From the NCBI GenBank assembly GCA_000818945.1, contig KN805380.1, forward strand, positions 693,133 to 757,132: a DNA stretch of 64,000 bases, written 5' to 3'. The notes under the pieces were generated by a model. It was not told the origin of the DNA. It was given only the letters and a program-made list of their open reading frames with translations, and did not search any database. Below are positions 27,064 through 37,600 of this stretch, in pieces (position 1 is the first letter of the stretch; each line of letters starts with the position of its first letter). The position numbers were made by a program, and so were the translations under genes. This DNA comes from Schizochytrium sp. CCTCC M209059. Its lineage: Eukaryota; Sar; Bigyra; Thraustochytrida; Thraustochytriidae.

Positions 27064-27789
27064 CTAGGCCGAGAGACCGGCGTTGCGAGGCGTGCGCGTC
27101 GTCACGCTTCCGTCCTCCTGGCCGAAAAACACCTTGACGGCCATGCCGACAAAGAGACCGGTGCAGACAACTCCAGGAATGCCGTTCAGTTGGGCTTCGA
27201 GCGTGGCGGGGTCCTTGATCTGGCCAAAGTGAGCATCAATAATGAGGTTGCCATTATCCGTGACGCAAGGGCCAGCCTTGGCCTTGGCCATGCGCAGCGT
27301 CACTGTCTCGGCCGACATGGCCTTGAGCTTGGCCATAATGGGCACATACGCGATAGGGATGACCTCAATGGGGATGCCCTTGAGCCAGGCCTCGCCGAGT
27401 GCCTTGGAGTCCTTGCGAAAATCGGCGCAAATGACCAAGGTCTTGGCGCACGACGCCACGATCTTCTCCTGCGTCTGGCAGCCGCCGCCGCCCTTGATAA
27501 GGTTCAGGTCATCGTCGACCTCATCAGCGCCATCGATGGCCACGTCAAGCTGGGGATGGTTCTCCAAGTCGGAGAGCGGCAGGTTGTTCTCAGTGATGAG
27601 CTGCTTCGCCTGGAACGAGGTTGGCACGCAAACGACCTTGAGGCCCTCCTCCTTGACGCGCTCTGCGAGCCGCACAACGCCGTACGCAATGGTCGACCCG
27701 GACCCGATGCCCACGGCCATCCCGTCCTTGACGAACTCGTCTACGGCGGCACGCGCCGCGAGGTCCTTGGCCTTCTCCACGCCCGCCAT
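27064..27789 (-). CDS. RPIA: Ribose-5-phosphate isomerase A
   Basis: The enzyme interconverts ribose-5-phosphate and ribulose-5-phosphate in the non-oxidative pentose phosphate pathway. The phosphate-binding loop GIGSGSTIAYGVV (27-39) and the catalytic stretch DGADEVDDDLNLIKGGGG (86-103) are present; residues matching the E. coli Asp81, Asp84, Lys94 and Glu103 are Asp86, Asp89, Lys99 and Glu108. CADFRKDSKALG, KGIPIEVIPIAYVP and the terminal FGQEDGSV also match the family. The 241-aa length is normal. The open frame extends far upstream without homology, so I placed the start at the ATG giving MAGVEKAKDLAARAAVDEFV. There is no targeting peptide, so it should be cytosolic. It is divergent from the BUD20-like gene. 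Confidence 0.95.
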   Translation of the reverse strand: MAGVEKAKDLAARAAVDEFVKDGMAVGIGSGSTIAYGVVRLAERVKEEGLKVVCVPTSFQAKQLITENNLPLSDLENHPQLDVAIDGADEVDDDLNLIKGGGGCQTQEKIVASCAKTLVICADFRKDSKALGEAWLKGIPIEVIPIAYVPIMAKLKAMSAETVTLRMAKAKAGPCVTDNGNLIIDAHFGQIKDPATLEAQLNGIPGVVCTGLFVGMAVKVFFGQEDGSVTTRTPRNAGLSA

Positions 27790-28039
27790 CTTCGCTTCTC
27801 CCAGTTCTTCTTCTCCGAGCGCCGCGTCGCCGTCTCTCCGCCCGCTCGCCGCAGCCTGAGCTCTCGCAACTCTGCTCTGCTCTTCTGCTGGGACGACTGC
27901 GCCAGCGATTCCGCTTCGCCACGGTGCCGCGCCCGCGCCCACTGTGCGGCGGCCCCATACTCCACTTTGTGCGCCGCGAATCTCCACTTGCGCGCGGCGG
28001 CCCAAGTCGGGCTCGCCGCAGCCAACCACGCGCCGCGGA

Positions 28040-28074
<35 letters not shown>

Positions 28075-28239
28075 GAGACAAAGCGGCGAGAGGGCAGGCA
28101 GTCCCGCGCTGCCGCCAGAACCAACCGCGCGGCTGGGCTGGCCCGGGACCGACTCCGGAGCTGGAGCGCGCACGGGCGGCCGGGCGGAGAAGACCAGGCG
28201 GGCAGGGCCAGTCGGCGGGCTGGGAGAGGGAGCACCAGG
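27790..28239. promoter_or_regulatory. Divergent promoter region of RPIA and the BUD20-like gene, with GA/CAGA microsatellite
   Basis: A 450-bp GC-rich spacer between two starts. It holds a (GA)n then (CAGA)n run at 28039-28080. GA-rich elements often mark TATA-less promoters; that role is inferred. Confidence 0.5.
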
Positions 28240-28737
28240 ATGGGCACCGGCAGCTATGGGCGCAAGAAGCGCGCCACGGCCAAGAAGAAGGGCTTCAAGA
28301 AGTATTTCCTCGCCACGAAGCACCGCACGAGGGACGTAGACCAGATCCAGGACGACATCGCCAAGGGAGGGGTCAACTTCGAGTACGACCCGGACCTTCC
28401 GGGCGGCGGCCAGTTCTACTGCGTCGAAACAGGTAGGCACTTCATCTCCGCCGCCGCTTTGGCCGCGCACAAAAAGACCAAGCCCTACAAGAAGCGTCTC
28501 AAGGAATTGGCCGAGGAACAGTACACGCAAGCCGAGGCTGAAGCAGGCGCAGGTATCATGAAGGAGAAACTCCCTCCCATCCGCCGTGACGCGGACGGTA
28601 ACATCATCAACAATCCCACGTTTGTCCCCGGTGCCGAAATCGCCTCTTCTTCATCGTCGTCGGCGTCCGCCACGGCAGCAGCACAAGCAGCACCAGCGGC
28701 AGCACCAGCGCCTTCTGCGGCATCAGCATCCACATAG
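28240..28737 (+). CDS. ZNF593: BUD20/ZNF593-like ribosome-assembly protein with degenerate zinc finger
   Basis: Family members are small basic nuclear proteins that ride on pre-60S ribosomal particles. The hallmark block is present: FEYDPDLPGGGQFYC, then HKKTKPYKKRLKEL, then EEQYTQAEAEAGAG, preceded by a basic N-terminus (RKKRATAKKKGFKKYF). Two of the four expected zinc ligands are gone: the second Cys is Thr64 (C61-V-E-T) and the last His is Tyr83 (KPYKKR where relatives have K-x-H-K-K-R). C61 and H77 remain. A GTAGGC donor-like word sits in this block, but the frame and homology run straight through it. The C-terminus is a low-complexity Ser/Ala tail. The 165-aa length fits. The start at 28240 gives the family N-terminus; the open frame further upstream is antisense to RPIA. 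Confidence 0.88.
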   Translation: MGTGSYGRKKRATAKKKGFKKYFLATKHRTRDVDQIQDDIAKGGVNFEYDPDLPGGGQFYCVETGRHFISAAALAAHKKTKPYKKRLKELAEEQYTQAEAEAGAGIMKEKLPPIRRDADGNIINNPTFVPGAEIASSSSSSASATAAAQAAPAAAPAPSAASAST

Positions 28738-29055
28738 GCGACATCATGGCTTTTTCTTAACTGCCTCTATTTGTGTACAAACTCGATTTGAACGTGTTAC
28801 GTTTTTCTTTTTCATAGCATCTTGCGTCGTTCATAGCCTCTTAGACGTCTTTCGCCATGCGCCGCGTGCTTGAATATCTCCCCCTTTACTTTTTCTTTTG
28901 TCCACCACGCATTCACGCGACGCATCGCATTGCGCCGTATTGGATCCTTTTTATCTTGCGTTGCCAAGCAAAAGAAGCATCTTGGTTCCTTCCGAGTCGA
29001 CTGACATTGGACTGCCGCACCAGCTTCATTGGCTTGGCGATGTGACATTCACCTT
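28738..29055. other. Convergent 3' region
   Basis: About 320 bp between two stops; nothing recognisable. Confidence 0.5.
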
Positions 29056-31824
29056 CTAAAACGCTTCCTCGTCGTCGTTGAGGAAAGTGCTTGCCATCAT
29101 TCTCTGCAGGTCGGCGCCCGAATCATCCGAAGGTTCCGTCGGCGGTGTCCCGAGGCCACTGCTGCCAGCGGCAGTTCCCGCCCCGACATGATGACTACTC
29201 TCGCTTGCTTGAGAGTCTGCACTGCGGCGGCGATGAAGGCCCGGGCGCACGTCAGCCCCGGACGATCTCCGCGACAGTTCACCACCTCCCGTGCGCTGGG
29301 CCTCCGAGTCGCTTGTTTTCGATTCATGCGAGGACCGTCGTTGACGCTCTGCGGCACTTGCGCGACGCATCACCTCAATCTGCTGCAGGAGAGCGAGGAC
29401 ACGATCGCAGTCGACCTTGCTGCTCATGAGGAAGCGAATCGATGCCCCAGTTGACAAAACCTGAATTACGAGCGCAGCCGCGCCGACGATTGTGGCCGCC
29501 CCCGTGGCCTGGGCACCTCCGTACGAGGCAACATCGGTCAGGGGAACAGCCAGAGATCGCTTGAATCCGAGCACACGCGACCTAAAGAGGATATGGTCGT
29601 AGGTGACAGAGAGCTTCCCGGGTCGTCGCTCAAAGATACAGGATACATGGCCCAAGACAACACTTGGGCTGATGTTCATCTCATTGCACAGCACAAGGGT
29701 GTCGCGCGACGTTCGCGCCACCTCACTGTCGCGGAGGCGTTGAATCAGTAGAGTCTTGTTTCGCGCACAAACGTCTCGTCGCATCTCCAGCTGCCGTTCT
29801 TTACGCGCCACACGGGCGCTCACCTCGCGCGACCATTCCCGCGATAAGCTTGAACGAAGTGCAACGTCTTCGGCTTCAGCTCCTGCACGCTCATCGTCTG
29901 TGTCGCTGCTGCCATCCGCGTGCATCTTCTCACGATCTCCCATGGACCCGATGGTCTCTTCTTGCCCACCATCGTCGTCGTCTTCGTATGTCAGCGGAAG
30001 CTGCGAAACAAAGGGGGGGCGCTCAAGCTCTGGAATTTGCACTCCGAAGGCCCTGTATTCTGCCTTGATGAGAGTCACAAGCTGCGCCGTCTGGAACTCG
30101 AGAGCAAGCATTTCCTTCTCTTGGGGACGCACAAGCGCGTGCAACTTGCGCTCAGCGCCAAGGCGCCAGGCCTCCTCGAGGTCTCGCACATAATCTGCGT
30201 GTAAGGAGGCTACCCCACTCGGAAGTCGCGTAATACCGCGCTGGATAAGACCTTTGAGGAGCGGCTCGGTTTCATGTTCCGCACCGCAAATGAAAATCCC
30301 ACGTTGCTTGGTTTCCACCACTACACCAACAGCTGCGCTAGCGTATGGTTCGACTGACACCGAGCCGGCATCAGGCCTGTTTTGCACGCTTGACTCCTCA
30401 TTCAAGGGTCGCCCCGAGGAAGCTTTTAATTGCAAGGCATCAACGTGCTGAAGGGCGCGCTGCAGCTTGCCAAGGGAAAAGTTCATGGCCTTGGACACAA
30501 ACTCACGCGGTTCGTCCCCAATCGATGGCGCTTGAAGCTGCAGAGGTTGACCCGATCCTGCTTTTGCTGCTGTTGCTGCTGTTGTTGTTGTTGTTGTTGT
30601 TGTCGATGACGATGATGTTGATGATGATGATGACGACGAGGAAAAAGAACCAATCGAATTAGGATTTGGCGAACCAGGCGGCGTAGTCCTTGCAGCGGTG
30701 TTGGCAGAGCTTGATAAGCGGTGTAACTCTTCCGGTGTTGGCGTGTAACTCGCGCGTAGTTGGCCCTCATCCCTCGCACGAACTTCGTACCCGTGATCAG
30801 AGAGGGCCTCGGCAATCTGTTCGAGCGCATCATTATTTGAAAGATCGACCCGAAGAGGAACAAAGAGACATGCATCGAGAAGAAAAAGGTCCCGCAATTG
30901 GACACCCGAACCAGAGCACACCAGCGTCACATCGTTCGCAAGGCGCTTGTGAACACGACAAAGCTCGTCTCTGACGGCCTGCTCAACGGCTTCGCGAGCA
31001 TGTCCTGCTGAGGCCTTTGACTCCGGAAGAGTCTCGCCTGTAAGAAGCGCCTCTGTCTCGGCCAGGAGCTCAGCCCCGTTTCTCTCTTCAGAGAGCGTGC
31101 TGTCTGCGCGCTCTTCGCGCACGTCGCCAGCATCGTCGGCTAGTTGCGACGAACTGGATGCTCCTACTACTGCTTTCAATGCGTTCTCCGGCCTCGAGTG
31201 GGCTTCCGAAACTGGGCTTTTTGTTGTCGTCATCGACGAGGACGACAAAGCCGGCGGTGTCGACGATGACGCCAATGTAGACGATTGCAGCGGCCGCAGA
31301 GATGATGATGTTAACGACTCTTCTGTCAATCCGGAAGGAGGAATAGGAGCAGCATCGGCAGCAGCAGCACGAGAGGAAGAAGGCGGAGAGGTCAAGCTGC
31401 TCGGCCTCGCGCCGGATGGGGGCTCTATTGCAAGGTCTCGGCTCGGCTCGGTTTCCGTGTCGTCGTCCTCGCTCCCAGCAAGAAGGGCTGCTGTTTGCGC
31501 CAGTAGCACGTCAGCGTCGCCTTCCTGCGAGTCTGGGTCTGGAGCTCCACCAGAATCATCTAGTCTAGCGCCCGGGCCTGTGTCCTTTGGATCTCCTCGT
31601 CCTCCATCTCCCCCTCTGCTTGTCGTGGTCGTCGTAGTCGACGAAGCTGGTTCTGCCGGTGCATTTTGCCGCTCTCGCTGCTCCTGTTGCTGCTTTTCGC
31701 TGTAGTCGTTGTCGTCGTCGTCGTCGTCGTTATCCATGAGAAGGCTGGCGGTTTCCGCGAGGATGGCCGCGCCGTGCTGCGCATCGTCTTCCTCCGTGCC
31801 AACGCGCGCGCTCGCCTCGTCCAT
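29056..31824 (-). CDS. GRAM-like domain protein with three acidic leucine-motif repeats (922 aa)
   Basis: I do not recognise the protein as a whole. The first 280 residues are acidic and Ser/Thr-rich and contain a motif three times: ILAETASLL (21-29), LLAQTAALL (107-115) and LLAETEALL (253-261), the first two each followed by an Asp/Glu run. A folded region follows (LCRVHKRLANDVTLVCSGSG ... LRDLFLLDACLFVPL). A Thr/Ser tract near 400-425 comes from a GTT/GAT microsatellite in the gene. Residues about 730-820 resemble a GRAM/PH fold (RPGKLSVTYDHILFRSRVLG, LAVPLTDVASYGG, IRFLMSSKVDCDRVLALLQQ). The C-terminus repeats the acidic theme (FLNDDEEAF). Membrane or phosphoinositide binding is an inference from the GRAM-like part. 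The start has a near-ideal context. It is divergent from the BtuF-like fusion. Confidence 0.75.
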   Translation of the reverse strand: MDEASARVGTEEDDAQHGAAILAETASLLMDNDDDDDDNDYSEKQQQEQRERQNAPAEPASSTTTTTTSRGGDGGRGDPKDTGPGARLDDSGGAPDPDSQEGDADVLLAQTAALLAGSEDDDTETEPSRDLAIEPPSGARPSSLTSPPSSSRAAAADAAPIPPSGLTEESLTSSSLRPLQSSTLASSSTPPALSSSSMTTTKSPVSEAHSRPENALKAVVGASSSSQLADDAGDVREERADSTLSEERNGAELLAETEALLTGETLPESKASAGHAREAVEQAVRDELCRVHKRLANDVTLVCSGSGVQLRDLFLLDACLFVPLRVDLSNNDALEQIAEALSDHGYEVRARDEGQLRASYTPTPEELHRLSSSANTAARTTPPGSPNPNSIGSFSSSSSSSSTSSSSTTTTTTTTAATAAKAGSGQPLQLQAPSIGDEPREFVSKAMNFSLGKLQRALQHVDALQLKASSGRPLNEESSVQNRPDAGSVSVEPYASAAVGVVVETKQRGIFICGAEHETEPLLKGLIQRGITRLPSGVASLHADYVRDLEEAWRLGAERKLHALVRPQEKEMLALEFQTAQLVTLIKAEYRAFGVQIPELERPPFVSQLPLTYEDDDDGGQEETIGSMGDREKMHADGSSDTDDERAGAEAEDVALRSSLSREWSREVSARVARKERQLEMRRDVCARNKTLLIQRLRDSEVARTSRDTLVLCNEMNISPSVVLGHVSCIFERRPGKLSVTYDHILFRSRVLGFKRSLAVPLTDVASYGGAQATGAATIVGAAALVIQVLSTGASIRFLMSSKVDCDRVLALLQQIEVMRRASAAERQRRSSHESKTSDSEAQRTGGGELSRRSSGADVRPGLHRRRSADSQASESSHHVGAGTAAGSSGLGTPPTEPSDDSGADLQRMMASTFLNDDEEAF

Positions 31825-32211
31825 GGTACCTCGACGCGCCTCTCAGAAGCTGGAATGCTTTTTTTTTAAACTTAAGCTTGATTTCATTATTTTTATTTGG
31901 CCTATCATACTCTCAGTGACTCTCGAAGTTCGAGGCGCCTTCTCGGGCCAACTATACTACGACGGACGTCCGACGATGGCAGCAAAAGCAAAACCAAGTG
32001 GACGGCAGTGAGCATAAGGTTTAGAGGACGCTCGAACACAAGCGAGGACCGCTTGTTTGCGCGGCAAAAGTACTTTGCAAGGTGCCAGCCAAGAATCTAG
32101 GCCTTAGCCAAGAAAGCAAGCAAGCAAGCAAGCAAGCAAACGAACACACAACGCCACGAAGTTGTTTTGGTTTGGTTTGGTTTGGTTTGGTTTGGTTTAG
32201 TTGAATTCGAC
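31825..32211. promoter_or_regulatory. Divergent promoter region with CAAG and TTTGG repeats
   Basis: A 387-bp spacer between two starts. On the plus strand, CAAG repeats (32117-32140) and a (TTTGG)n run (32165-32199) end 12 bp before the ATG at 32212. The pentamer run is open in the frame of the gene but would add only low-complexity sequence, so I left it out of the CDS. Confidence 0.6.
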
Positions 32212-34161
32212 ATGAGCGCACTCCGCGTGGTCTCGCTACTGCCGAGCGCCACGGAGGCGCTTTGCGAAGTCGGAGGCGCGCATTTGCTCGTGGGCAGATC
32301 GCACGAATGCGACTGGCCGCCACAGGTCCAGCACCTTCCCGTTCTGACCGCGCAAAAGACGACCTTTACGACGCCGCGCGAGGTGGACGACCAGGTTCGC
32401 TCTGCACTCGCAAACAACGAGAGTCTCTACACGGTGAATGCTGGGTTACTCAAAGAACTCAAGCCCGATGTTATCATCACGCAGAGTCTTTGCCAGGTAT
32501 GTTCCATCGATATGAATGAGGTCGTCCAGCTCGCGCGACAGCTCGACCCACGTCCACGCGTCATTAGCCTGAACCCGCACACCTTGGACGAGGTCTTGGA
32601 GTCTCTCAATGAAGTTGGCAATGCTGTCGGACTCGCCAAGGAAGCCATTGCCTCGCGCGCAAAACTTCAAGCGCGAGTAGACGCCGCTTGTCAACGTGTC
32701 GCCGCGAGCGGGGAGCCTCGCTATAAAAACATCGCCTTCATCGAATGGCCTGACCCTATCTACGTCGGTGGACACTGGACGCCCGAGATCCTCCGCATGG
32801 CAGGCGCACGCCAGGGCGTAAACGATGATCCCGGTAGTAAATCGTTTGCCATCCCGACCGAACGTCTGCAAGAGGATGACCCCGACGCAATCATCGTCTG
32901 CCCTTGCGGCCTTGATCTTGCAAAAACAGAGAGCCTTACACGTGATATGGAGTCCTCCACGTGGTGGCCTTCTCTTCGCGCTGTACAGCAAGATCATGTC
33001 GCCCTTGTAGACGGCAACCAAATGTTTAATCGCCCCGGGCCACGTCTCGTGGACTGCCTTGAATGGCTGGTGGATTGGCTGCATCCCGCCAATGCCGCGA
33101 AACCTGGTGCTGCCAAGGCGGGCTTCCCTTGGAAGCCATATGTTCGTCCTGTCGAAACGCAAGCGCCTCCTTCAGAGACGGAACGCGAAGCCGCTGAGAC
33201 GAAGCGGCTTCGCGATCTCGAAGACCTGCATCAGGCCGCCATGGAGCGCGGTGACAAGACTTATACTGACCCCGCTACAGGATACATGGTCTTTACAGCG
33301 CAAACTGCTCTCGACCGGGGCTATTGCTGCGGCAAGGCGTGCCGTCATTGCCCGTACGGTCACTGCGCTGTGCCAGCTGACCAGCGCAAGCTCCATCGAT
33401 CGGACCCGATCCAAGCCCCGCGTCTGCTTCGTGCGCGGCCCGTTCCTCGTCGCAAGCGAGGTCTCGCAGCAGACCCGGACGCCAAGCTGCGCATTGTGTT
33501 TTGGAGTGGCGGCAAAGACTCTTTTTTGACATATCTTCGCACGCGTGAGACGGCCGATGCGGGGGACAAAATCGTCCTCCTCACAACCTTTGACGCCAAT
33601 ACGAACGTGGTCCCCGAGCAAGAAGTCCCCCTTTCTGACATAATGGACCAAGCGCGCTCGCTCGACGTAGACTTGCTCGTGGCACCGCTTCCGCGGGCGA
33701 GCGCCAACACAGACTACGTGGAGACCGTGGAGCGCAGTTTGGAGCTTCTTTTGCGCGAGTACAACTTTGCTCGCGAGCAAGTGTGTCTCGTGTTTGGTGA
33801 CTTGCATTTGGAAGACATTCGGGCCTGGCGTGCGGCGAATTTTGCTTCTTGGAGAAGCGAGTTCCCGCTCTTCAAGGTTCCCTATGCGCAGCTCGAGCAG
33901 CAGCTCTGGACGGCTCTCGACGATCTCGAGGCTACGGTAACGGTTTCGGCGTGCAATATTGACGACGCGGCCGTCTCAACGCTGAGCTCCAGTGGCATCG
34001 CTCTCGAGACTGGCACGCCGTACACGGCGGAACTTGTGGACCGTCTCAAGTCTGTCCCGAATGGCCCCGATACCTTTGGCGAGTGCGGCGAATTCCACAC
34101 GATCGTTCGCTTTCCCGATCCCTTAATGTTGCGTCGCCGCCGCCGCCGCGCCAAGAGCTAG
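32212..34161 (+). CDS. Three-part fusion: BtuF-like binding protein, DUF5522, diphthine-ammonia-ligase-type ATPase
   Basis: Residues 1-290 look like the helical-backbone binding-protein fold of cobalamin or iron carriers (RVVSLLPSATEALCEVGG, VGRSHECDWP, DVIITQSLCQVC, NPHTLDEVL), but with no signal peptide, so the domain should be cytosolic. Residues about 348-383 match DUF5522 (TYTDPATGYMVFTAQTALDR, then YCCGKACRHCPYGH), a small Cys-rich module. Residues about 427-640 are an N-type ATP pyrophosphatase: P-loop FWSGGKDSFLTYLR near 430 and GECGEFHTIVRF near 622, as in Dph6, which amidates diphthine on elongation factor 2. The C-terminal RID-like domains of fungal Dph6 are absent. The product is 649 aa. 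What the BtuF-like and ATPase parts do together is unknown; corrinoid handling is only a guess. Confidence 0.85.
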   Translation: MSALRVVSLLPSATEALCEVGGAHLLVGRSHECDWPPQVQHLPVLTAQKTTFTTPREVDDQVRSALANNESLYTVNAGLLKELKPDVIITQSLCQVCSIDMNEVVQLARQLDPRPRVISLNPHTLDEVLESLNEVGNAVGLAKEAIASRAKLQARVDAACQRVAASGEPRYKNIAFIEWPDPIYVGGHWTPEILRMAGARQGVNDDPGSKSFAIPTERLQEDDPDAIIVCPCGLDLAKTESLTRDMESSTWWPSLRAVQQDHVALVDGNQMFNRPGPRLVDCLEWLVDWLHPANAAKPGAAKAGFPWKPYVRPVETQAPPSETEREAAETKRLRDLEDLHQAAMERGDKTYTDPATGYMVFTAQTALDRGYCCGKACRHCPYGHCAVPADQRKLHRSDPIQAPRLLRARPVPRRKRGLAADPDAKLRIVFWSGGKDSFLTYLRTRETADAGDKIVLLTTFDANTNVVPEQEVPLSDIMDQARSLDVDLLVAPLPRASANTDYVETVERSLELLLREYNFAREQVCLVFGDLHLEDIRAWRAANFASWRSEFPLFKVPYAQLEQQLWTALDDLEATVTVSACNIDDAAVSTLSSSGIALETGTPYTAELVDRLKSVPNGPDTFGECGEFHTIVRFPDPLMLRRRRRRAKS

Positions 34162-34667
34162 GCTAATTAGTCTTTTGACCCCCAATCGCCTGCCTGCAGC
34201 GCGTCATGCGGGACGAGGTCACGATGGAGACTCGATAATGATGATGCGTATGGATCGATTGAACGAAGCAGTTTGACGATGTTGCCGAATGATGGCCAAA
34301 GTGACCGGTGAGAGCGAGCGACCCTGCCCGGCCACTTGACTCGTTTTTCACAGTGCAATCCTTGCTTGAACCCCGTCGGCAAAGCTCCATCTGCTCGGGC
34401 TCTCTCCAGGGCGGCGCGGACCTGCAGACCGCGCGCCGTGCGCAGAGCGGACAAGCTCGCGTCCCGTTGCGCAGGCACGAGGTGACCTGCCCTGACTGAC
34501 GAGGTGCCGAAGTTCACAAATAAGTTCACTCGCGCGACCGCGCGTCGTCCGCGCCGCGAGCCCGTACGTGCGTGCGTGCGTGCGTGCGTGCGCCGGGGCC
34601 AGGCGCCAGCGCCTGCAGGGAGCGCGCGCGCCCTCCCGCGACAGCAAGACGAAGACGCGGGCGTACC
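34162..34667. promoter_or_regulatory. Upstream region of the cyclase gene with GTGC repeats
   Basis: Same-strand spacer of 506 bp. A (GTGC)n run lies at 34566-34592. A 120-codon minus-strand frame here lacks an ATG and any homology, so I do not call it. Confidence 0.5.
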
Positions 34668-37600
34668 ATGGAGGACGAGCGAGATGCCGTGACGAAGAGA
34701 CCGACGACGCAGGACAAGCGTGACGACGAAAAGTCGGCCTCGGAGAGGACCTTGCGGTCAGAGGAAGACGCGGAAGAAAGGCAGCAACTGCTGCAAGAAC
34801 AGAACGGCGACGAGAGACAAGAAAACGAAGATGATTGCGCTGGGCCTCAACTCGATGCCAAGGAAACCGCCTTTGGTGGCGAGGCGGAAAGAGAAAACCC
34901 GACATCACATTTCAATGAACCGCCTGGCCTCAGCAATATCGCTTCGAGCCCGCCTCTCGGCGGACGCGGGCCTGGCATATTGTATGACGCGGAGAAAAAA
35001 GTTTCATGGACCGAAGGCATCTCCCAGGCCGCCATGTCTGCGCCCGCGGACCTCGAAGCCCAGGATGCCGTTTTAAACGAAGAATTTGCCACACGTATGG
35101 CGCGCACGCAAAGTGTCATGGCGTCCGTGCAAAAGCGTATGCACAGTTTGAGTCAATTAGGACAAGAAATCGATATGCTCACCCCTGGTGATGCATCGTC
35201 AAACGGCCCTGTACTCGACCAGGCCGCGTGGGCCGCGGCCGCGGGGATGGCTTCAGACCAGTCAGACAGCATGTATTCGACAGGTCGATGGAGCGCGGGC
35301 GATTCACGCATCTTGAGGCGCCGAAAGAGCAAACTAGAGATTGACATTGAGCGTAACATTAGGCAAAACCGCGAGCGGACGTGCTGGTGCCTATGCAATC
35401 GCGCAGCGCAATTTCAGCTGCGCGACGCTATCATGTATCCCTTCATGGCACTCGTGCTCTTCGGTGCGATCATTATAATTGTGGTGCAGCACTTCTTTAC
35501 GCAAAGGATACAGGACACGTACGAGCAATCGTGCAACAGCAGCCTCAATGTTTTCATCAACACTTCTCTCTTTGTGGAGCTTGAGAACAGCAGAACTCAG
35601 CTCGCCTCAACGCTGCAGGCGACGGTGAGTCTGATCGACCTGAGCATCATTTCAGGCTCATTTCAGACCATTCTTTCGACGCTGACGCTGATGGACTCGC
35701 TGCAGCAAGCCACCGACAATACGACCCTCATTTCGTCACTGACGTCAAACATGTTGTTTCAGACGCTGAACTCAAGCTTTGTCAGTCTCGTCGCAGGTGG
35801 CGCAATTGTCCAGGCTAGCAATTCCGGGACGGATTTCACCGACATTAATCCCGATGCGTTTATCTTCGATCGACAAGTCGTCTCTGCGTCGTTTACACTT
35901 GCTCGAAGCGAAAGCGATAATGACTTGATGCTTTGGGAACTCGACCGCACGGATGGTAGCCCGATCGAACCAGGGCAAGTCATTCCTCTTGACGCATTTT
36001 CGCTGAGCGGACTTTCATCGCAGCTTCATGTTCTTTCCGAGGCTGGTAATACCTCTCGAAGCTTTGGAGCGTACACGAACTTTGGATATTGGTTGGACGG
36101 CTATCTTGATCCATCTTTGACGTATGGCTTCCTGCTGACATACCCGATCAGTTTTTGTGGAACGTATTCTTGTTTTCAGGGGTATGCGCAGACGAATGTT
36201 CTGACGTCCGCCATTAGCGCAGTGAGTCTCTCTGTTTTACGCAGCGTGCAGAACGAAAGCGCAGCAACATCACTAAGTTGCCCGCAATGCGCACAATTTT
36301 TCTATGTGCTCGAATCGGTGCCGTCGCTCGAGAGTGACATCAATCAGACCGGCCTGCTCGTGGGAGGTGCTGTCGATGGAAGAGAGCTCAATATCACAGC
36401 GCCCGTGTTCGCCATGAATTACACCGAAAGTGAGATAGTCCGTCAGTACACAAATGTGGTGGAGAATTTGAATTTGGAAGCCAACGAGTCCATTACGGTG
36501 ATTCGAAACGCGAGCGATGGCACCCTTTGCAACGTGAGTGACGATGACGCTGACTTTGATGCTAACCTTGATCAGCTTTATCGCGATTGCGTGGTCTTGA
36601 CCGTGGGTCCCCTGTCTGGCGAATCGACCGACGATAACTTCCCCGTGCTGTATCCTTTTATCTGGCGTGCTGTCTTGGCCGTGCCTGTATCGTGGAGCAT
36701 TGTCAACTACACGAATGCACTGCAAGAGCCACGGGAACAGCTTCAGCGGAGCACCGAGGAAACGAATCAAGTGCTGCAGAAACTCGCGGGTACAAGCGCT
36801 GGCGTCGAGGTGGGGCTGATTTTACTGACCTTGGTACTCTCCTACGTCATTGCCGCGCTGCTGGCGCGTCCTATCCGTCGACTGACATCCGAAATACGGC
36901 GATTGACCAAATTGGAGTTTCGGAACAAGGGCGCGGTCATGCCGCGGGAGGAACGATCGCGTATCAAGGAAGTGGCGCGCACGCAGCGCGAATTTGTAAA
37001 AATGTACTATGCTCTGGAAACCTTTGCGCGTTTTGTTCCAGCAGCCGTGGTACGTAATATTTTGCGGACCAAGCGCGGGCGGCGCCTCAACGTGAAGGAG
37101 CGTGTGGTCACGACCATGTTTTCCGACATTCAGGGGTTTACATCGATCGCAGAAAAACTGGAGCGCGTGGACCTCATGTATCTCATTACGCGCTACCTGA
37201 CGGCCATGACAGCCATTGTAGAGCAGTACGAGGGCGTGGTGGCCGAGATCCAGGGAGATGGTCTGCTTGCGTTCTGGAATACACCAGAAACGATCGACGA
37301 CCATGCGACCAAGGCACTGAGCGCGGCTATCGCCCAGCAGCAGTATCTCAGGACTCTCTCGGTGCAATTTCAAGAAGAGTTCAAGGAAAAATATGACCTG
37401 GGCGAGTTCCGTGTGCGCATTGGCATCCACACGGGACCTGTTTTGAGTGGGACGATCGGGTCGCTGACAAAGTACAAGTTCGGAAGTCTTGGCGATGCGG
37501 TGAACATGGCAAGCCGTCTCGAGGGACTTTCCAAACTGTATGGCACACAAATTATATGTTCGGAAGATACTCTCTCTTTGTGCGCGTTTCGTCATAGCTT

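Noticed and set aside
28240..28530. Long upstream extension of RPIA to 28530 and of the BUD20-like gene to 27190
   Set aside because: Each extension is antisense to the other gene and lacks homology. Family alignments set the starts at 27789 and 28240.
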